Assembly: GCF_018035235.1 (NCBI RefSeq)
Contig: NZ_WPCV01000004.1
Coordinates: 1,054,001 to 1,118,000 of the forward strand
Origin: Citrobacter sp. On2M
GTDB lineage: Bacteria; Pseudomonadota; Gammaproteobacteria; Enterobacterales; Enterobacteriaceae
Reading direction: 5' to 3'
Length of the DNA stretch: 64,000 nt
Position 1 is the first letter of the stretch. Every line of letters begins with the position of its first letter. Under the pieces are notes generated by a model. That model was not told the DNA's origin and searched no databases. It saw only the letters and a list, made by a program, of their open reading frames with translations. Below are positions 34,890 through 44,882 of the stretch, one piece after another. The translations under genes and the position numbers were made by a program.

Positions 34890-37800
34890 ATGAGTAAACT
34901 GTTAGATCGCTTTCGCTACTTTAAACAAAAGGGTGAGACATTTGCCGAGGGGCATGGGCAAGTGATGCACACCAACCGGGACTGGGAAGACAGCTATCGT
35001 CAGCGCTGGCAGTTCGATAAAATTGTGCGTTCTACCCACGGCGTTAACTGTACCGGCTCATGCAGCTGGAAAATCTACGTCAAAAACGGGCTGGTAACCT
35101 GGGAAACTCAGCAAACCGACTATCCTCGTACCCGACCTGACCTGCCAAATCATGAGCCCCGTGGCTGCCCACGCGGCGCAAGTTATTCCTGGTATCTGTA
35201 CAGCGCCAACCGCCTGAAATATCCGCTGGTGCGTAAACGTCTAATCGAATTGTGGCGCGACGCCCTGTCCCGCCAGCCCGATCCGGTGCTGGCCTGGGAA
35301 TCCATTATGAACGACCCGCAAAAATGCCTGAGTTACAAGCAGGTGCGCGGGCGCGGCGGGTTTATCCGTTCCAACTGGAAAGAGCTTAATCAGTTGATTG
35401 CCGCCGCCAACGTCTGGACGGTAAAAACCTACGGTCCGGATCGCGTGGCCGGATTCTCCCCCATCCCCGCAATGTCGATGGTCTCTTATGCCGCAGGCAC
35501 ACGCTATCTCTCGCTACTGGGCGGAACTTGTCTGAGCTTCTATGACTGGTACTGCGACTTACCGCCTGCATCACCAATGACCTGGGGCGAGCAGACCGAT
35601 GTACCGGAATCTGCCGACTGGTATAACTCCAGTTATATCATTGCCTGGGGTTCTAACGTGCCACAGACCCGAACCCCGGACGCGCACTTTTTTACTGAAG
35701 TACGTTACAAAGGTACCAAGACGATTGCCATTACGCCGGATTACTCGGAGGTCGCCAAACTCTGCGACCAGTGGCTGGCACCCAAACAAGGGACGGACAG
35801 CGCGCTGGCGATGGCAATGGGCCACGTCATCCTGAAAGAGTTCCACCTCGACAATCCCAGCGATTACTTCCTCAATTACTGTCGCCGCTATACCGACATG
35901 CCGATGCTGGTGCTGCTGGATGCCCGCGAAGATGGCACCTACGTGCCTGGACGCATGATGCGCGCCTCAGACCTTGTCGATGGTCTGGGCGAAAACAACA
36001 ATCCAGAGTGGAAAACGGTGGCTTTCAACCGCGAAGGCGAACTGGTTGTCCCGAACGGATCCATCGGTTTTCGCTGGGGCGAGAAAGGCAAATGGAATCT
36101 CGAATCGCTGGCGGCAGGGACTGAAACAGAGCTTTCCCTCTCGCTGCTTGGTCAGCATGATGACGTGACCGGCGTGGCGTTTCCCTATTTCGGCGGCAAC
36201 GAAAACCCACATTTTCGCAGCGTGAAACAGGAGCCGGTGCTGATTCGCCAACTGCCGGTAAAACATCTTACCCTCGCCGATGGCAGCCGTTGCCCGGTGG
36301 TGAGCGTCTATGATCTGGTACTGGCGAATTACGGCCTCGACCGTGGTCTGGATGATGTTCATAGCGCGCAAGATTACAGCGAAGTGAAAGCCTACACCCC
36401 TGCCTGGGGCGAGCAAATTACCGGCGTGCCACGCCGTCATATCGAGCAAATCGCCCGCGAGTTTGCTGATACCGCGCACAAAACGCATGGCCGCTCGATG
36501 ATCATCCTCGGGGCGGGCGTTAACCACTGGTATCACATGGACATGAACTATCGTGGGATGATTAACATCCTCGTGTTCTGTGGTTGCGTGGGGCAAAGCG
36601 GCGGCGGCTGGGCACACTATGTGGGTCAGGAGAAGCTGCGGCCGCAAACCGGTTGGTTACCGCTGGCCTTTGCGCTGGACTGGAACCGTCCTCCGCGTCA
36701 GATGAACAGCACCTCGTTTTTCTACAACCACTCCAGTCAGTGGCGCTATGAAAAACTTACCGCTCAGGAACTCCTCTCTCCGCTGGCCGATGCATCGAAG
36801 TTTAGTGGGCATTTAATTGATTTTAACGTGCGCGCAGAAAGGATGGGCTGGCTGCCGTCCGCCCCGCAGCTAAACCTCAACCCACTGACCGTCAAGGAAA
36901 AGGCAGATCAAGCGGGAATGTCTCCGGTGGAATATACCGCGCAGGCGATGAAATCGGGTGATATTCGTTTTGCCTGCGAACAGCCGGATAGCGGCAAGAA
37001 CCATCCACGCAACCTCTTCGTCTGGCGCTCTAACCTGCTCGGCTCTTCCGGTAAAGGGCATGAATACATGCTCAAATATCTGCTGGGTACCGAAAGCGGG
37101 ATCCAGGGAGAGGCGCTCGGTTCAAGCGACGGTATTAAACCTGAAGAAGTTGAATGGCAGTCCGCAGCGATTGAGGGCAAGCTCGATCTGCTGGTAACGC
37201 TCGATTTCCGTATGTCGAGTACCTGCCTGTTCTCCGATATCGTTTTACCAACCGCCACCTGGTATGAAAAAGACGATATGAACACCTCGGATATGCATCC
37301 GTTTATTCATCCCTTGTCAGCGGCAGTCGACCCGGCGTGGGAATCGAAGAGCGACTGGGAAATTTATAAAGGCATCGCCAAAGTCTTCTCCGAGGTTTGT
37401 GTCGGGCACCTTGGGCAAGAAACGGATGTTGTATTGCAACCGCTGCAACACGACTCCCCGGCAGAACTGGCGCAGCCGTTTGACATTCTGGACTGGCGTA
37501 AAGGCGAATGCGATCTCCTGCCGGGGAAAACAGCGCCCAATATTGCCGTTGTGGAGCGTGACTACCCCGCCACCTACGAACGTTTTACTTCGCTCGGCCC
37601 ACTCATGGATAAGCTCGGCAACGGCGGGAAAGGTATTGCGTGGAATACTCAGACGGAGGTCGATTTCCTCGGCAAGCTGAACTACACCAAACGCGAAGGC
37701 CCGGCAAAAGGCCGACCGTTGATTGACACTGCACTGGATGCTTCTGAAGTAATCCTCGCCCTGGCACCGGAAACCAACGGTCAGGTGGCGGTAAAAGCCT

Positions 37801-38630
37801 GGGAAGCGCTGGGCGCGATGACTGGTCGCGACCATACGCATCTGGCCTTGAACAAAGAAGACGAGAAAATTCGTTTTCGCGATATCCAGGCGCAGCCGCG
37901 CAAAATTATCTCCAGTCCTACTTGGTCCGGTCTGGAAAGCGAACATGTCTCCTATAACGCAGGCTATACCAACGTCCACGAACTGATCCCATGGCGTACC
38001 CTGTCCGGTCGTCAGCAGTTGTATCAGGATCATGCGTGGATGCGAGCGTTTGGTGAAAGTCTGGTGGCATATCGTCCGCCTATCGATACCCGCAGCGTCA
38101 GTGAAATGCGCGAAGTTCCGCCTAACGGCTTCCCGGAAAAAGCGCTCAACTTCCTGACGCCGCATCAGAAATGGGGGATCCACTCCACCTACAGCGAAAA
38201 CCTGCTGATGCTGACGCTTTCTCGCGGCGGCCCCATTGTCTGGATCAGCGAGACCGATGCCAAAGAGCTGGGCATTGAGGATAACGACTGGATTGAAGCC
38301 TTCAACGCCAACGGTGCGCTCACTGCGCGTGCAGTAGTGAGTCAACGCGTACCTCCGGGAATGACCATGATGTATCACGCTCAGGAGCGAATCATGAGTA
38401 TCCCAGGCTCGGAAGTCACCGGGATGCGTGGCGGGATCCATAACTCGGTCACCCGCGTCTGCCCGAAACCCACGCACATGATCGGCGGCTATGCGCAACT
38501 GGCATACAGCTTCAATTATTACGGGACGGTCGGCTCTAACCGCGATGAGTTCATCATGATTAGAAAAATGAAAAACATTAACTGGCTGGATGATGAAGGT
38601 CGCGATCAGGTACAGGAGGCGAAAAAATGA
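34890..38630 (+). CDS. narZ: Nitrate reductase Z, alpha subunit
   Basis: Catalytic subunit of the second respiratory nitrate reductase, 1246 residues as in E. coli. It has bis-MGD molybdenum with the Asp ligand D223 in YCDLPPASP. The FS0 [4Fe-4S] cluster uses H50, C54 and C58 (HGVNCTGSCSW) and C93 (RGCPRGASYS). The N-terminal stretch is a vestigial twin-arginine-like segment that is not cleaved; the enzyme faces the cytoplasm, bound to NarV. It overlaps narY by 4 bases. AGGAG precedes the ATG. Confidence 0.98.
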   Translation: MSKLLDRFRYFKQKGETFAEGHGQVMHTNRDWEDSYRQRWQFDKIVRSTHGVNCTGSCSWKIYVKNGLVTWETQQTDYPRTRPDLPNHEPRGCPRGASYSWYLYSANRLKYPLVRKRLIELWRDALSRQPDPVLAWESIMNDPQKCLSYKQVRGRGGFIRSNWKELNQLIAAANVWTVKTYGPDRVAGFSPIPAMSMVSYAAGTRYLSLLGGTCLSFYDWYCDLPPASPMTWGEQTDVPESADWYNSSYIIAWGSNVPQTRTPDAHFFTEVRYKGTKTIAITPDYSEVAKLCDQWLAPKQGTDSALAMAMGHVILKEFHLDNPSDYFLNYCRRYTDMPMLVLLDAREDGTYVPGRMMRASDLVDGLGENNNPEWKTVAFNREGELVVPNGSIGFRWGEKGKWNLESLAAGTETELSLSLLGQHDDVTGVAFPYFGGNENPHFRSVKQEPVLIRQLPVKHLTLADGSRCPVVSVYDLVLANYGLDRGLDDVHSAQDYSEVKAYTPAWGEQITGVPRRHIEQIAREFADTAHKTHGRSMIILGAGVNHWYHMDMNYRGMINILVFCGCVGQSGGGWAHYVGQEKLRPQTGWLPLAFALDWNRPPRQMNSTSFFYNHSSQWRYEKLTAQELLSPLADASKFSGHLIDFNVRAERMGWLPSAPQLNLNPLTVKEKADQAGMSPVEYTAQAMKSGDIRFACEQPDSGKNHPRNLFVWRSNLLGSSGKGHEYMLKYLLGTESGIQGEALGSSDGIKPEEVEWQSAAIEGKLDLLVTLDFRMSSTCLFSDIVLPTATWYEKDDMNTSDMHPFIHPLSAAVDPAWESKSDWEIYKGIAKVFSEVCVGHLGQETDVVLQPLQHDSPAELAQPFDILDWRKGECDLLPGKTAPNIAVVERDYPATYERFTSLGPLMDKLGNGGKGIAWNTQTEVDFLGKLNYTKREGPAKGRPLIDTALDASEVILALAPETNGQVAVKAWEALGAMTGRDHTHLALNKEDEKIRFRDIQAQPRKIISSPTWSGLESEHVSYNAGYTNVHELIPWRTLSGRQQLYQDHAWMRAFGESLVAYRPPIDTRSVSEMREVPPNGFPEKALNFLTPHQKWGIHSTYSENLLMLTLSRGGPIVWISETDAKELGIEDNDWIEAFNANGALTARAVVSQRVPPGMTMMYHAQERIMSIPGSEVTGMRGGIHNSVTRVCPKPTHMIGGYAQLAYSFNYYGTVGSNRDEFIMIRKMKNINWLDDEGRDQVQEAKK

Positions 38631-40171
38631 AAATACGCTCACAGGTAGGCATGGTCCTTAATCTGGATAAGTGCATCGGCTGCCACACCTGCTCCGTCAC
38701 CTGTAAAAACGTCTGGACCGGGCGTGAAGGGATGGAATATGCATGGTTTAACAACGTCGAGACCAAGCCGGGCATTGGTTATCCGAAAAACTGGGAAGAT
38801 CAGGAAGAGTGGCAAGGCGGCTGGGTTCGTGATGTCAACGGCAAGATCAGACCGCGTCTGGGCGGCAAGATGGGCGTGATCACCAAAATTTTCGCCAACC
38901 CGGTGATCCCGCAAATCGATGATTATTACGAACCGTTTACCTACGATTATCAGCATCTGCATAGCGCGCCGGAGAGCAAGAATCAGCCCACCGCGCGTCC
39001 GCGTTCACTGATTGATGGCAAGCGGATGGACAAGATTATCTGGGGTCCTAACTGGGAAGAGCTGCTCGGCGGTGAGTTTTCAAAACGAGCCCGTGACCGT
39101 AACTTTGAGAAGATGCAAAAGGAGATGTACGGGCAGTTCGAAAACACCTTCATGATGTATTTACCGCGCCTGTGCGAACACTGTCTGAACCCAAGCTGTG
39201 TCGCCACCTGCCCGAGCGGTGCCATCTATAAGCGTGAAGAAGACGGCATCGTGCTGATCGACCAGGACAAATGTCGAGGTTGGCGTTTGTGCATTAGCGG
39301 TTGCCCGTATAAAAAAATCTACTTTAACTGGAAGAGTGGCAAATCAGAGAAGTGCATTTTCTGTTATCCACGTATTGAGTCCGGTCAGCCAACGGTGTGT
39401 TCAGAAACCTGCGTCGGGCGTATCCGTTATCTCGGCGTATTGCTGTACGATGCCGATCGCATCGAGGAAGCTGCGAGCACCGAGCATGAAACCGATCTCT
39501 ACGAGCGTCAGTGCGATGTGTTCCTCAACCCGAACGATCCGGCGGTGATTGAAGAAGCGCTGAAACAGGGGATTCCGCACAACGTTATCGAAGCGGCCCA
39601 ACGTTCACCGGTCTATAAAATGGCGATGGACTGGAAGCTGGCGCTGCCTCTGCATCCCGAATACCGCACTTTGCCGATGGTCTGGTATGTTCCGCCGTTG
39701 TCACCGATTCAGTCAATTGCCGACGCCGGTGGCCTGCCGCACAACGGCAACATTTTGCCTGCGGTTGAGTCACTGCGAATTCCGGTTCAATACCTCGCCA
39801 ACATGCTTAGCGCGGGCGATACCGGCCCGGTACTGCGCGCGCTAAAACGGATGATGGCGATGCGCCACTATATGCGTTCGCAAACCGTCGAAGGTGTTAC
39901 GGATACTCGCGCGATTGAGGAAGTGGGTCTGAGCGTTGAGCAGGTTGAAGAAATGTATCGCTATCTGGCGATTGCCAACTATGAAGACCGCTTCGTGATC
40001 CCGACCAGCCACCGCGAAATGGCGCGCGATGCCTTCCCGGAGAAAAACGGCTGCGGCTTTACCTTCGGTGACGGCTGCCATGGCTCCGACACTAAATTCA
40101 ACCTGTTCAACAGTAGCCGTATTGACGCTATCGACATCACAGAAGTGCGCGATAAAGCGGAGGGGGAATAA
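38627..40171 (+). CDS. narY: Nitrate reductase Z, beta (iron-sulfur) subunit
   Basis: 514-residue electron-transfer subunit with one [3Fe-4S] and three [4Fe-4S] clusters. The first cysteine group is CIGCHTCSVTCKNVW; others are CEHCLNPSCVATCPSGA, CRGWRLCISGCPYKK and CIFCYPR. The tryptophan in CRGWRLC replaces a cysteine and marks the [3Fe-4S] site, as normal in NarH/NarY. It passes electrons from NarV hemes to NarZ. Confidence 0.98.
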   Translation: MKIRSQVGMVLNLDKCIGCHTCSVTCKNVWTGREGMEYAWFNNVETKPGIGYPKNWEDQEEWQGGWVRDVNGKIRPRLGGKMGVITKIFANPVIPQIDDYYEPFTYDYQHLHSAPESKNQPTARPRSLIDGKRMDKIIWGPNWEELLGGEFSKRARDRNFEKMQKEMYGQFENTFMMYLPRLCEHCLNPSCVATCPSGAIYKREEDGIVLIDQDKCRGWRLCISGCPYKKIYFNWKSGKSEKCIFCYPRIESGQPTVCSETCVGRIRYLGVLLYDADRIEEAASTEHETDLYERQCDVFLNPNDPAVIEEALKQGIPHNVIEAAQRSPVYKMAMDWKLALPLHPEYRTLPMVWYVPPLSPIQSIADAGGLPHNGNILPAVESLRIPVQYLANMLSAGDTGPVLRALKRMMAMRHYMRSQTVEGVTDTRAIEEVGLSVEQVEEMYRYLAIANYEDRFVIPTSHREMARDAFPEKNGCGFTFGDGCHGSDTKFNLFNSSRIDAIDITEVRDKAEGE

Positions 40172-40866
40172 TGCAAATCCTGAAGGTTATCGGCCTGCTG
40201 ATGGAGTACCCCGACGAACTGCTAAGGGAGTGTAAAGACGAGGCACTGGCGCTTGTGGCCTGCGATGCCCCAATGCTTAGCGAATTTAGCCAGGCGCTGC
40301 TCAATGCGCCGTTACTGGATAAACAAGCCGAATGGTGCGAAATCTTTGACCGGGGTCGGGCCACCTCTCTGCTGCTGTTTGAACATGTGCACGCCGAGTC
40401 TCGTGACCGTGGTCAGGCAATGGTTGATCTGTTGGCGCAGTACGAAAAGGTCGGGCTGCAGCTCGACTGTCGTGAACTGCCGGATCACCTGCCTTTATAT
40501 CTTGAGTACTTAAGCGTGTTACCGGAAGCGGAGGCTAAAGAAGGGCTGCAGAACGTCGCACCGATTCTGGCGTTACTGGGTGGGCGTTTGAAGCAGCGTG
40601 ATACGCCCTGGTATCAACTGTTTGATGCCCTGCTGCTGCTTGCAGGAAGCCCCCTCTCAAGTGACAGTGTCACTAAACAGGTTAGCACGGAAACTCGCGA
40701 CGATACCCGACAGGCGCTGGATGCAGTCTGGGAAGAGGAACAGGTGAAGTTTATTGAGGATAACGCCACCGCCTGTGACAGTTCACCGTTACAAAATTAT
40801 CAACGACGCTTTAGCCAGGACGTGGCACCTCAGTATGTCGACGTCAGCGCGGGAGGCCCGAAATGA
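40171..40866 (+). CDS. narW: Nitrate reductase Z assembly chaperone
   Basis: 231-residue cytoplasmic chaperone of the NarJ/NarW family, needed for molybdenum-cofactor insertion into NarZ before membrane attachment; it is not part of the final enzyme. [20 protein letters not shown] is a typical N-terminus, and [17 protein letters not shown] is the conserved central motif. It shares one base with the narY stop and overlaps narV by 4 bases. Confidence 0.97.
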   Translation: MQILKVIGLLMEYPDELLRECKDEALALVACDAPMLSEFSQALLNAPLLDKQAEWCEIFDRGRATSLLLFEHVHAESRDRGQAMVDLLAQYEKVGLQLDCRELPDHLPLYLEYLSVLPEAEAKEGLQNVAPILALLGGRLKQRDTPWYQLFDALLLLAGSPLSSDSVTKQVSTETRDDTRQALDAVWEEEQVKFIEDNATACDSSPLQNYQRRFSQDVAPQYVDVSAGGPK

Positions 40867-41543
40867 TACAGTACCTGAACGTCTTTTTTTACGATATCTA
40901 TCCGTACCTGTGCGGTACGGTGTTTATCCTCGGCAGTTGGCTACGCTACGACTACGGGCAATACACATGGCGCGCCTCTTCCAGCCAGATGCTGGACAAA
41001 CGCGGTATGGTGTTGTGGTCAAACTTATTCCATATCGGTATTCTGGGGATATTCTTCGGTCACCTGTTTGGCATGTTAACGCCGCACTGGATGTATGCCT
41101 GGTTCCTGCCGATTGCGGTAAAGCAGCAGATGGCGATGATTGCCGGCGGATTTTGTGGCGTGCTGACGCTGGTTGGCGGCGCTGGCCTGCTGGTGCGCCG
41201 GCTGACTAATCCGCGCATTCGTGCAACCTCCTCCACCGCCGATATTCTGATCCTCTGCGTTCTGCTGATTCAATGTATTCTCGGTTTAACCACTATCCCG
41301 TTCTCAGCGCAGCATCCTGACGGCAGTGAAATGCTGAAACTGGTCGGTTGGGCGCAGTCGGTGGTGACCTTCCAGGGCGGTGCGTCTGCGCATCTGGATG
41401 GCGTGGCGTGGATTTTCCGTGTGCATCTGGTTCTGGGAATGACCATTTTCCTGCTGTTCCCGTTCACCCGACTGGTCCACGTATGGAGTGCGCCGTTTGA
41501 GTACTTTACCCGCCGTTATCAGATAGTGCGTTCACGCCGCTAA
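40863..41543 (+). CDS. narV: Nitrate reductase Z, cytochrome b (gamma) subunit
   Basis: 226-residue membrane subunit with five helices and two b hemes that oxidises quinol. Histidine-bearing helices include [18 protein letters not shown] near residues 55-75 and [24 protein letters not shown] near the C-terminus. It anchors NarZ and NarY to the inner membrane. Last gene of the operon; a palindrome follows. Confidence 0.97.
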   Translation: MIQYLNVFFYDIYPYLCGTVFILGSWLRYDYGQYTWRASSSQMLDKRGMVLWSNLFHIGILGIFFGHLFGMLTPHWMYAWFLPIAVKQQMAMIAGGFCGVLTLVGGAGLLVRRLTNPRIRATSSTADILILCVLLIQCILGLTTIPFSAQHPDGSEMLKLVGWAQSVVTFQGGASAHLDGVAWIFRVHLVLGMTIFLLFPFTRLVHVWSAPFEYFTRRYQIVRSRR

Positions 41544-41554
41544 TTTTTTCTGAT

Positions 41555-41581
41555 GCCCGGTATAGCTTGCGCTTACCGGGC
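41555..41581. repeat. REP-like palindrome after narV
   Basis: GCCCGGTA and TACCGGGC arms around an 11-base centre, between narV and yddE. Confidence 0.7.
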
Positions 41582-41641
41582 CTGGATCGCTATCCCGCTT
41601 TTTGTACGTTATGATGCTTCTCCATCCCAGGGAGAACGCTA

Positions 41642-42535
41642 ATGAAACCACAGGTTTATCACGTCGATGCCTTTACCTCGATACCCTTTCGTGGCAATTC
41701 AGCGGGAGTGGTGTTGCATGCTGACGGACTGAGCGAAGCGCAGATGCAGCTCATTGCTCGCGAGCTACGTCATTCGGAAACCGCATTCCTGCTGACCAGT
41801 GACGACAGCGATGTTCACATCCGTTATTTCACGCCGACGGTCGAAGTTCCTATCTGTGGGCACGCTACCGTCGCAGCACATTATGTGCGCGCCAATGTGC
41901 TGGGTTTGGGCAACAGCACCGTCTGGCAAACCTCGCTCGCCGGTCGTCATCGGGTCGATATTGAAGCAAGTGACAATGACTATCGCATCAGCCTTGAACA
42001 AGGCGTACCTGGATTCGAAGCTCCGCTGGAAGGTGCTGTACGTACCGCGATAATCGATGCACTGCACCTGAGCGAAGACGATATGCTGCCCGGATTACCC
42101 ATTCAGGTAGCCACCACCGGACACTCTAAAGTGATGATTGCGCTGAAGCCTGAGGTGGACCTCGACGCCCTTTCCCCGGATTTGCCTGCCCTGACCGCTA
42201 TCAGCCAGCAAATTGGCTGTAACGGGTTCTTCCCTTTTCAAATTCGCAAGGGCGAAAACGCCACCGATGGCCGCATGTTCTCGCCTGCTATTGGTATTGT
42301 GGAAGATCCGGTCACCGGCAATGCCAACGGTCCAATGGGGGCGTGGCTGGTTCACCATGGCGTGATGCCGCATGACGGGAAAACGCTACGTGTTCAGGGG
42401 CATCAGGGCCGCGCGCTCGGGCGCGACGGTATTGTTGATGTGACGGTGGCTATCCGTGATAACCTGCCGGAAAAAGTGACTATTACCGGTTCGGCAGTGA
42501 TCCTGTTTCATGCCGAATGGGCGATCGATTTTTGA
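41642..42535 (+). CDS. yddE: PhzF-family isomerase YddE
   Basis: 297-residue protein of the PhzF/diaminopimelate epimerase-like fold. Start MKPQVYHVDAFTSIPFRGNSAGVV has the family FxGNPAxV-type motif (FRGNSAGVV). The catalytic glutamate region is ARELRHSETAFLL, and EDPVTGNANGPMGAWL is the C-terminal family motif. The substrate of E. coli YddE is unknown. GGGAGAACG lies upstream of the ATG. Single gene, convergent with nhoA. Confidence 0.93.
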   Translation: MKPQVYHVDAFTSIPFRGNSAGVVLHADGLSEAQMQLIARELRHSETAFLLTSDDSDVHIRYFTPTVEVPICGHATVAAHYVRANVLGLGNSTVWQTSLAGRHRVDIEASDNDYRISLEQGVPGFEAPLEGAVRTAIIDALHLSEDDMLPGLPIQVATTGHSKVMIALKPEVDLDALSPDLPALTAISQQIGCNGFFPFQIRKGENATDGRMFSPAIGIVEDPVTGNANGPMGAWLVHHGVMPHDGKTLRVQGHQGRALGRDGIVDVTVAIRDNLPEKVTITGSAVILFHAEWAIDF

Positions 42536-42546
42536 TTGAATCTGTA

Positions 42547-42578
42547 AGCCGGATGAAGCGATGACGCCGCATCCGGCA
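42547..42578. repeat. REP-like palindrome between yddE and nhoA
   Basis: GCCGGAT and ATCCGGC arms with the loop sequence typical of REP units (GAAGCGATGACGCCGC), between convergent genes. Confidence 0.8.
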
Positions 42579-42591
42579 TTATTCCCATCCT

Positions 42592-43437
42592 CTATTTCCC
42601 CGCCTCCGGATGTGTATCAAACGCCGCCATGACGGTCGCCAGCTCATCCAGGGTAAACCCATGCTTCACATCATCCACACCCAGTCCAAACCGTTCCTGC
42701 AGCAAGGCATACAGACTGGCGACATCGGGTAAATTTATCTGTTCTACCGCACGACCATCCTGATAATGGGTAAAATGAAAATTGGTCAACGTCAGCTTGC
42801 CGCCGTCCGGAAGATGGCGACACATCAGCAGATGATGACGAAAATGTGATTGTGGCCAGTGCGCGGACCAGAAGTTACCTATCAGATAATCGCTGTGATG
42901 TTGCACCACCAGATCGAAGCAGTACATTGACTGCCAGTGATCGTGATGGCGGAACTGCAGGATCCAGTCATCACCCTCCTGAACCAGGCGATATTCGCCG
43001 TGTGGCGTTTGCTGCTCAATGTCGGCCTGCAGACGAATCGGCGCCGTCAGCGTTTGTCCGCCGAAGCCAACGTCGGCGATCCACTGCTCTCCCTGTAATT
43101 CAACCAGCAACAGACGATGCGTGCGCGGCGGCAAGCTTGACGGATTAGCCAGAACCACTCGTCCGAGAAGGCTACGTACGTTAAAACCGATTTCGCGTAA
43201 CGCGCGCTCAAACACTCCGTTCTGCTCAAAGCAATAGCCGCCGCGACGCGCGGTCACCAGTTTCTCTTCCAGCGACTGATCGTCGAGCTGCATCTCTCTT
43301 GGCAGCAATACATCCAGGTTCTCAAATGGAATTGCACCGTTGTGCAGTAAATGCAGTGCTTTTAAGGTTTCAATGTCGGCGCTGGCCGAACCTGACCAGC
43401 CAATGCGGGCAAAATAAGCGGTTAAAAAAGGCGTCAT
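42592..43437 (-). CDS. nhoA: Arylamine N-acetyltransferase
   Basis: 281-residue NAT enzyme that transfers acetyl from acetyl-CoA to arylamines, N-hydroxyarylamines and hydrazines. The catalytic triad is C69 (RRGGYCFEQNG), H107 (PPRTHRLLLV) and D122 (ADVGFGG), at the same numbers as in characterised NATs. Length and sequence match E. coli NhoA. Single gene. Confidence 0.97.
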   Translation of the reverse strand: MTPFLTAYFARIGWSGSASADIETLKALHLLHNGAIPFENLDVLLPREMQLDDQSLEEKLVTARRGGYCFEQNGVFERALREIGFNVRSLLGRVVLANPSSLPPRTHRLLLVELQGEQWIADVGFGGQTLTAPIRLQADIEQQTPHGEYRLVQEGDDWILQFRHHDHWQSMYCFDLVVQHHSDYLIGNFWSAHWPQSHFRHHLLMCRHLPDGGKLTLTNFHFTHYQDGRAVEQINLPDVASLYALLQERFGLGVDDVKHGFTLDELATVMAAFDTHPEAGK

Positions 43438-43594
43438 ACGGCGTTCCTGTTCGATTGGTGCAGTACTTATAACGCATTTTTAATTTTACGCTGTCGAAAT
43501 TGTGCGTTGTTCCTCAAGACGAGGCGACAAAATCGCTAATACCGTTAATATCTATATCTATTGTGGTGTGTTATCTCTCAGATCAGGAGCATCC

Positions 43595-44167
43595 ATGAGC
43601 CATTTCCGTTCAATCGAATTAAAACATGCAAGTCGGCTGCTTAACCACGGCCCTACGATACTAATCACCAGCCGGGATGAGCATACCGAGCGGCGCAATG
43701 TGATGGCGGCGGCATGGTCAATGCCCGTGGAGTTTGAACCGCCGCGGATCGCAATTGTTGTCGATAAAACCGCCTGGTCGCGTGAATTGATTGAGCGTAG
43801 CGGCAAGTTCGGCATCGTTATTCCGGGCGTGGCCGCCACCAACTGGACCTGGGCGGTAGGCAGCGTTTCGGGCCGCGTAGAAGATAAATTTAACTGCTAT
43901 GGTATTCCGGTGGTAAAAGGTCCGGTACTGGGATTACCGTTAATAGAAGCGAAATGTCTGGCCTGGATGGAGTGTCGTCTGCTGCCTGCAACGGCGGCAC
44001 AGGAAAAATATGACACCCTGTTTGGCGAAGTGGTATCTGCTGCCGCTGATGAGCGTGTCTTCGTTGAGGGACGCTGGCAGTTTGATGATGGCCTACTCAA
44101 TACCCTGCATCATCTTGGCGCCGGAACCTTTGTCACCAGCGGGAAACGCATAACAGCGGCTGAATAA
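43595..44167 (+). CDS. yddH: Flavin reductase-like domain protein YddH
   Basis: 190-residue FMN-binding split-barrel protein. The start MSHFRSIELKHASRLLNHGP at 43595 (CAGGAG upstream) aligns with E. coli YddH (189 residues). NVMAAAWSMPVEFEPPRIAI is the family motif. Probably an NAD(P)H:flavin oxidoreductase or flavin-binding protein of unknown partner. Confidence 0.9.
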   Translation: MSHFRSIELKHASRLLNHGPTILITSRDEHTERRNVMAAAWSMPVEFEPPRIAIVVDKTAWSRELIERSGKFGIVIPGVAATNWTWAVGSVSGRVEDKFNCYGIPVVKGPVLGLPLIEAKCLAWMECRLLPATAAQEKYDTLFGEVVSAAADERVFVEGRWQFDDGLLNTLHHLGAGTFVTSGKRITAAE

Positions 44168-44195
44168 TACGGGCGCAATAATCGCCCGTTTACTT

Positions 44196-44423
44196 TCACA
44201 TGCTGTAGCCGGGTTTTTTAATCAGCCTCGTCATCTGCGGCGCAATTTCGGCATCCCACACGCCCTGCCACGCCTCGGGCTCAATTTCATTCAGCGCCAC
44301 GCTCACTGAACTCTCTTTGCTTTGTAAATGACGAATAATGACTTCGGTAATATCCGCCGCCAGTGCGGCCTTCTGTTCTTCGTTCAGATCGCGAGGAAAA
44401 CATTTGATATCAACGTGCGGCAT
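44196..44423 (-). CDS. pptA: Tautomerase PptA (4-oxalocrotonate tautomerase family)
   Basis: 75-residue tautomerase, [20 protein letters not shown], very close to E. coli PptA. Proline 2, exposed after methionine removal, is the catalytic base. The natural substrate is unknown; the E. coli enzyme acts on phenylpyruvate. AAGGAAC precedes the ATG. Confidence 0.95.
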   Translation of the reverse strand: MPHVDIKCFPRDLNEEQKAALAADITEVIIRHLQSKESSVSVALNEIEPEAWQGVWDAEIAPQMTRLIKKPGYSM

Positions 44424-44457
44424 GACAGGTTCCTTATTGTTTTGGGATGCAGGTTAC

Positions 44458-44692
44458 TTATGCGGACTCTCGTTCAACCAGGTGAAATCCGACATCAATA
44501 ATATCGTCTTCACGCGGGATTTGTTCGATACGATCGGCCAGAAGTGTGGCAGCGCGCTGTCCATAGCAAACCAGGACGGCGATAACCTTTGTTCAGCAAA
44601 TAGTCTGCCACCGCCTGTATCACTTTTTCCACGGTTTTCGGGCGCGCCAACTGCGGGTTATTTAGCGCCCTGCTCACCGTGATGGGTGACAA
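44458..44692 (-). pseudogene. Remnant of a LacI-family regulator
   Basis: On the minus strand the recognition part of a LacI HTH is readable (LSPITVSRALNNPQLARPKT, then VEKVIQAV) and then jumps to ADYLLNKGYRRPGLL. After a frame change the normal LacI C-terminus follows: YGQRAATLLADRIEQIPRED then DIIDVGFHLVERESA and a TAA at 44458. The first codons of the HTH and almost the whole effector domain are missing, so this is a large internal deletion plus frameshift. Confidence 0.8.
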
Positions 44693-44813
44693 TCCTCAGT
44701 CTTTTGATTACGCCATTCAGTACGTCGGTTCGATGGGGCTGATTGGCCTGATTTCTTATCTGTTTATCGTGGGTTCATTGGATCGTATTACGCTGACGCC
44801 TTCCGTCGCGTAA
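44688..44813 (+). pseudogene. C-terminal remnant of an MFS transporter
   Basis: Reads DNPQSFDYAIQYVGSMGLIG then LISYLFIVGSLDRITLTPSV-A and stops at 44811-44813. This is the last membrane helix and tail of a sugar-acid type MFS transporter, with no start or upstream coding sequence. It abuts the broken LacI HTH on the other strand, so one deletion probably removed most of a regulator-transporter locus. Confidence 0.75.
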
Positions 44814-44882
44814 TTTTACCTTATGGCGATAGTTCGCCCGCTGTTCCGGGATTTGCACTCCTGCGGAATAGCGTTTTTTTAT

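Noticed and set aside
37317-38642. Open frame of 441 codons on the minus strand within narZ
   Set aside because: Antisense to the conserved 3' part of narZ, with low-complexity composition and no recognisable domain.
39260-39320. Missing cysteine in an iron-sulfur motif of NarY
   Set aside because: The tryptophan in CRGWRLC is the normal [3Fe-4S] site feature of NarH/NarY proteins.
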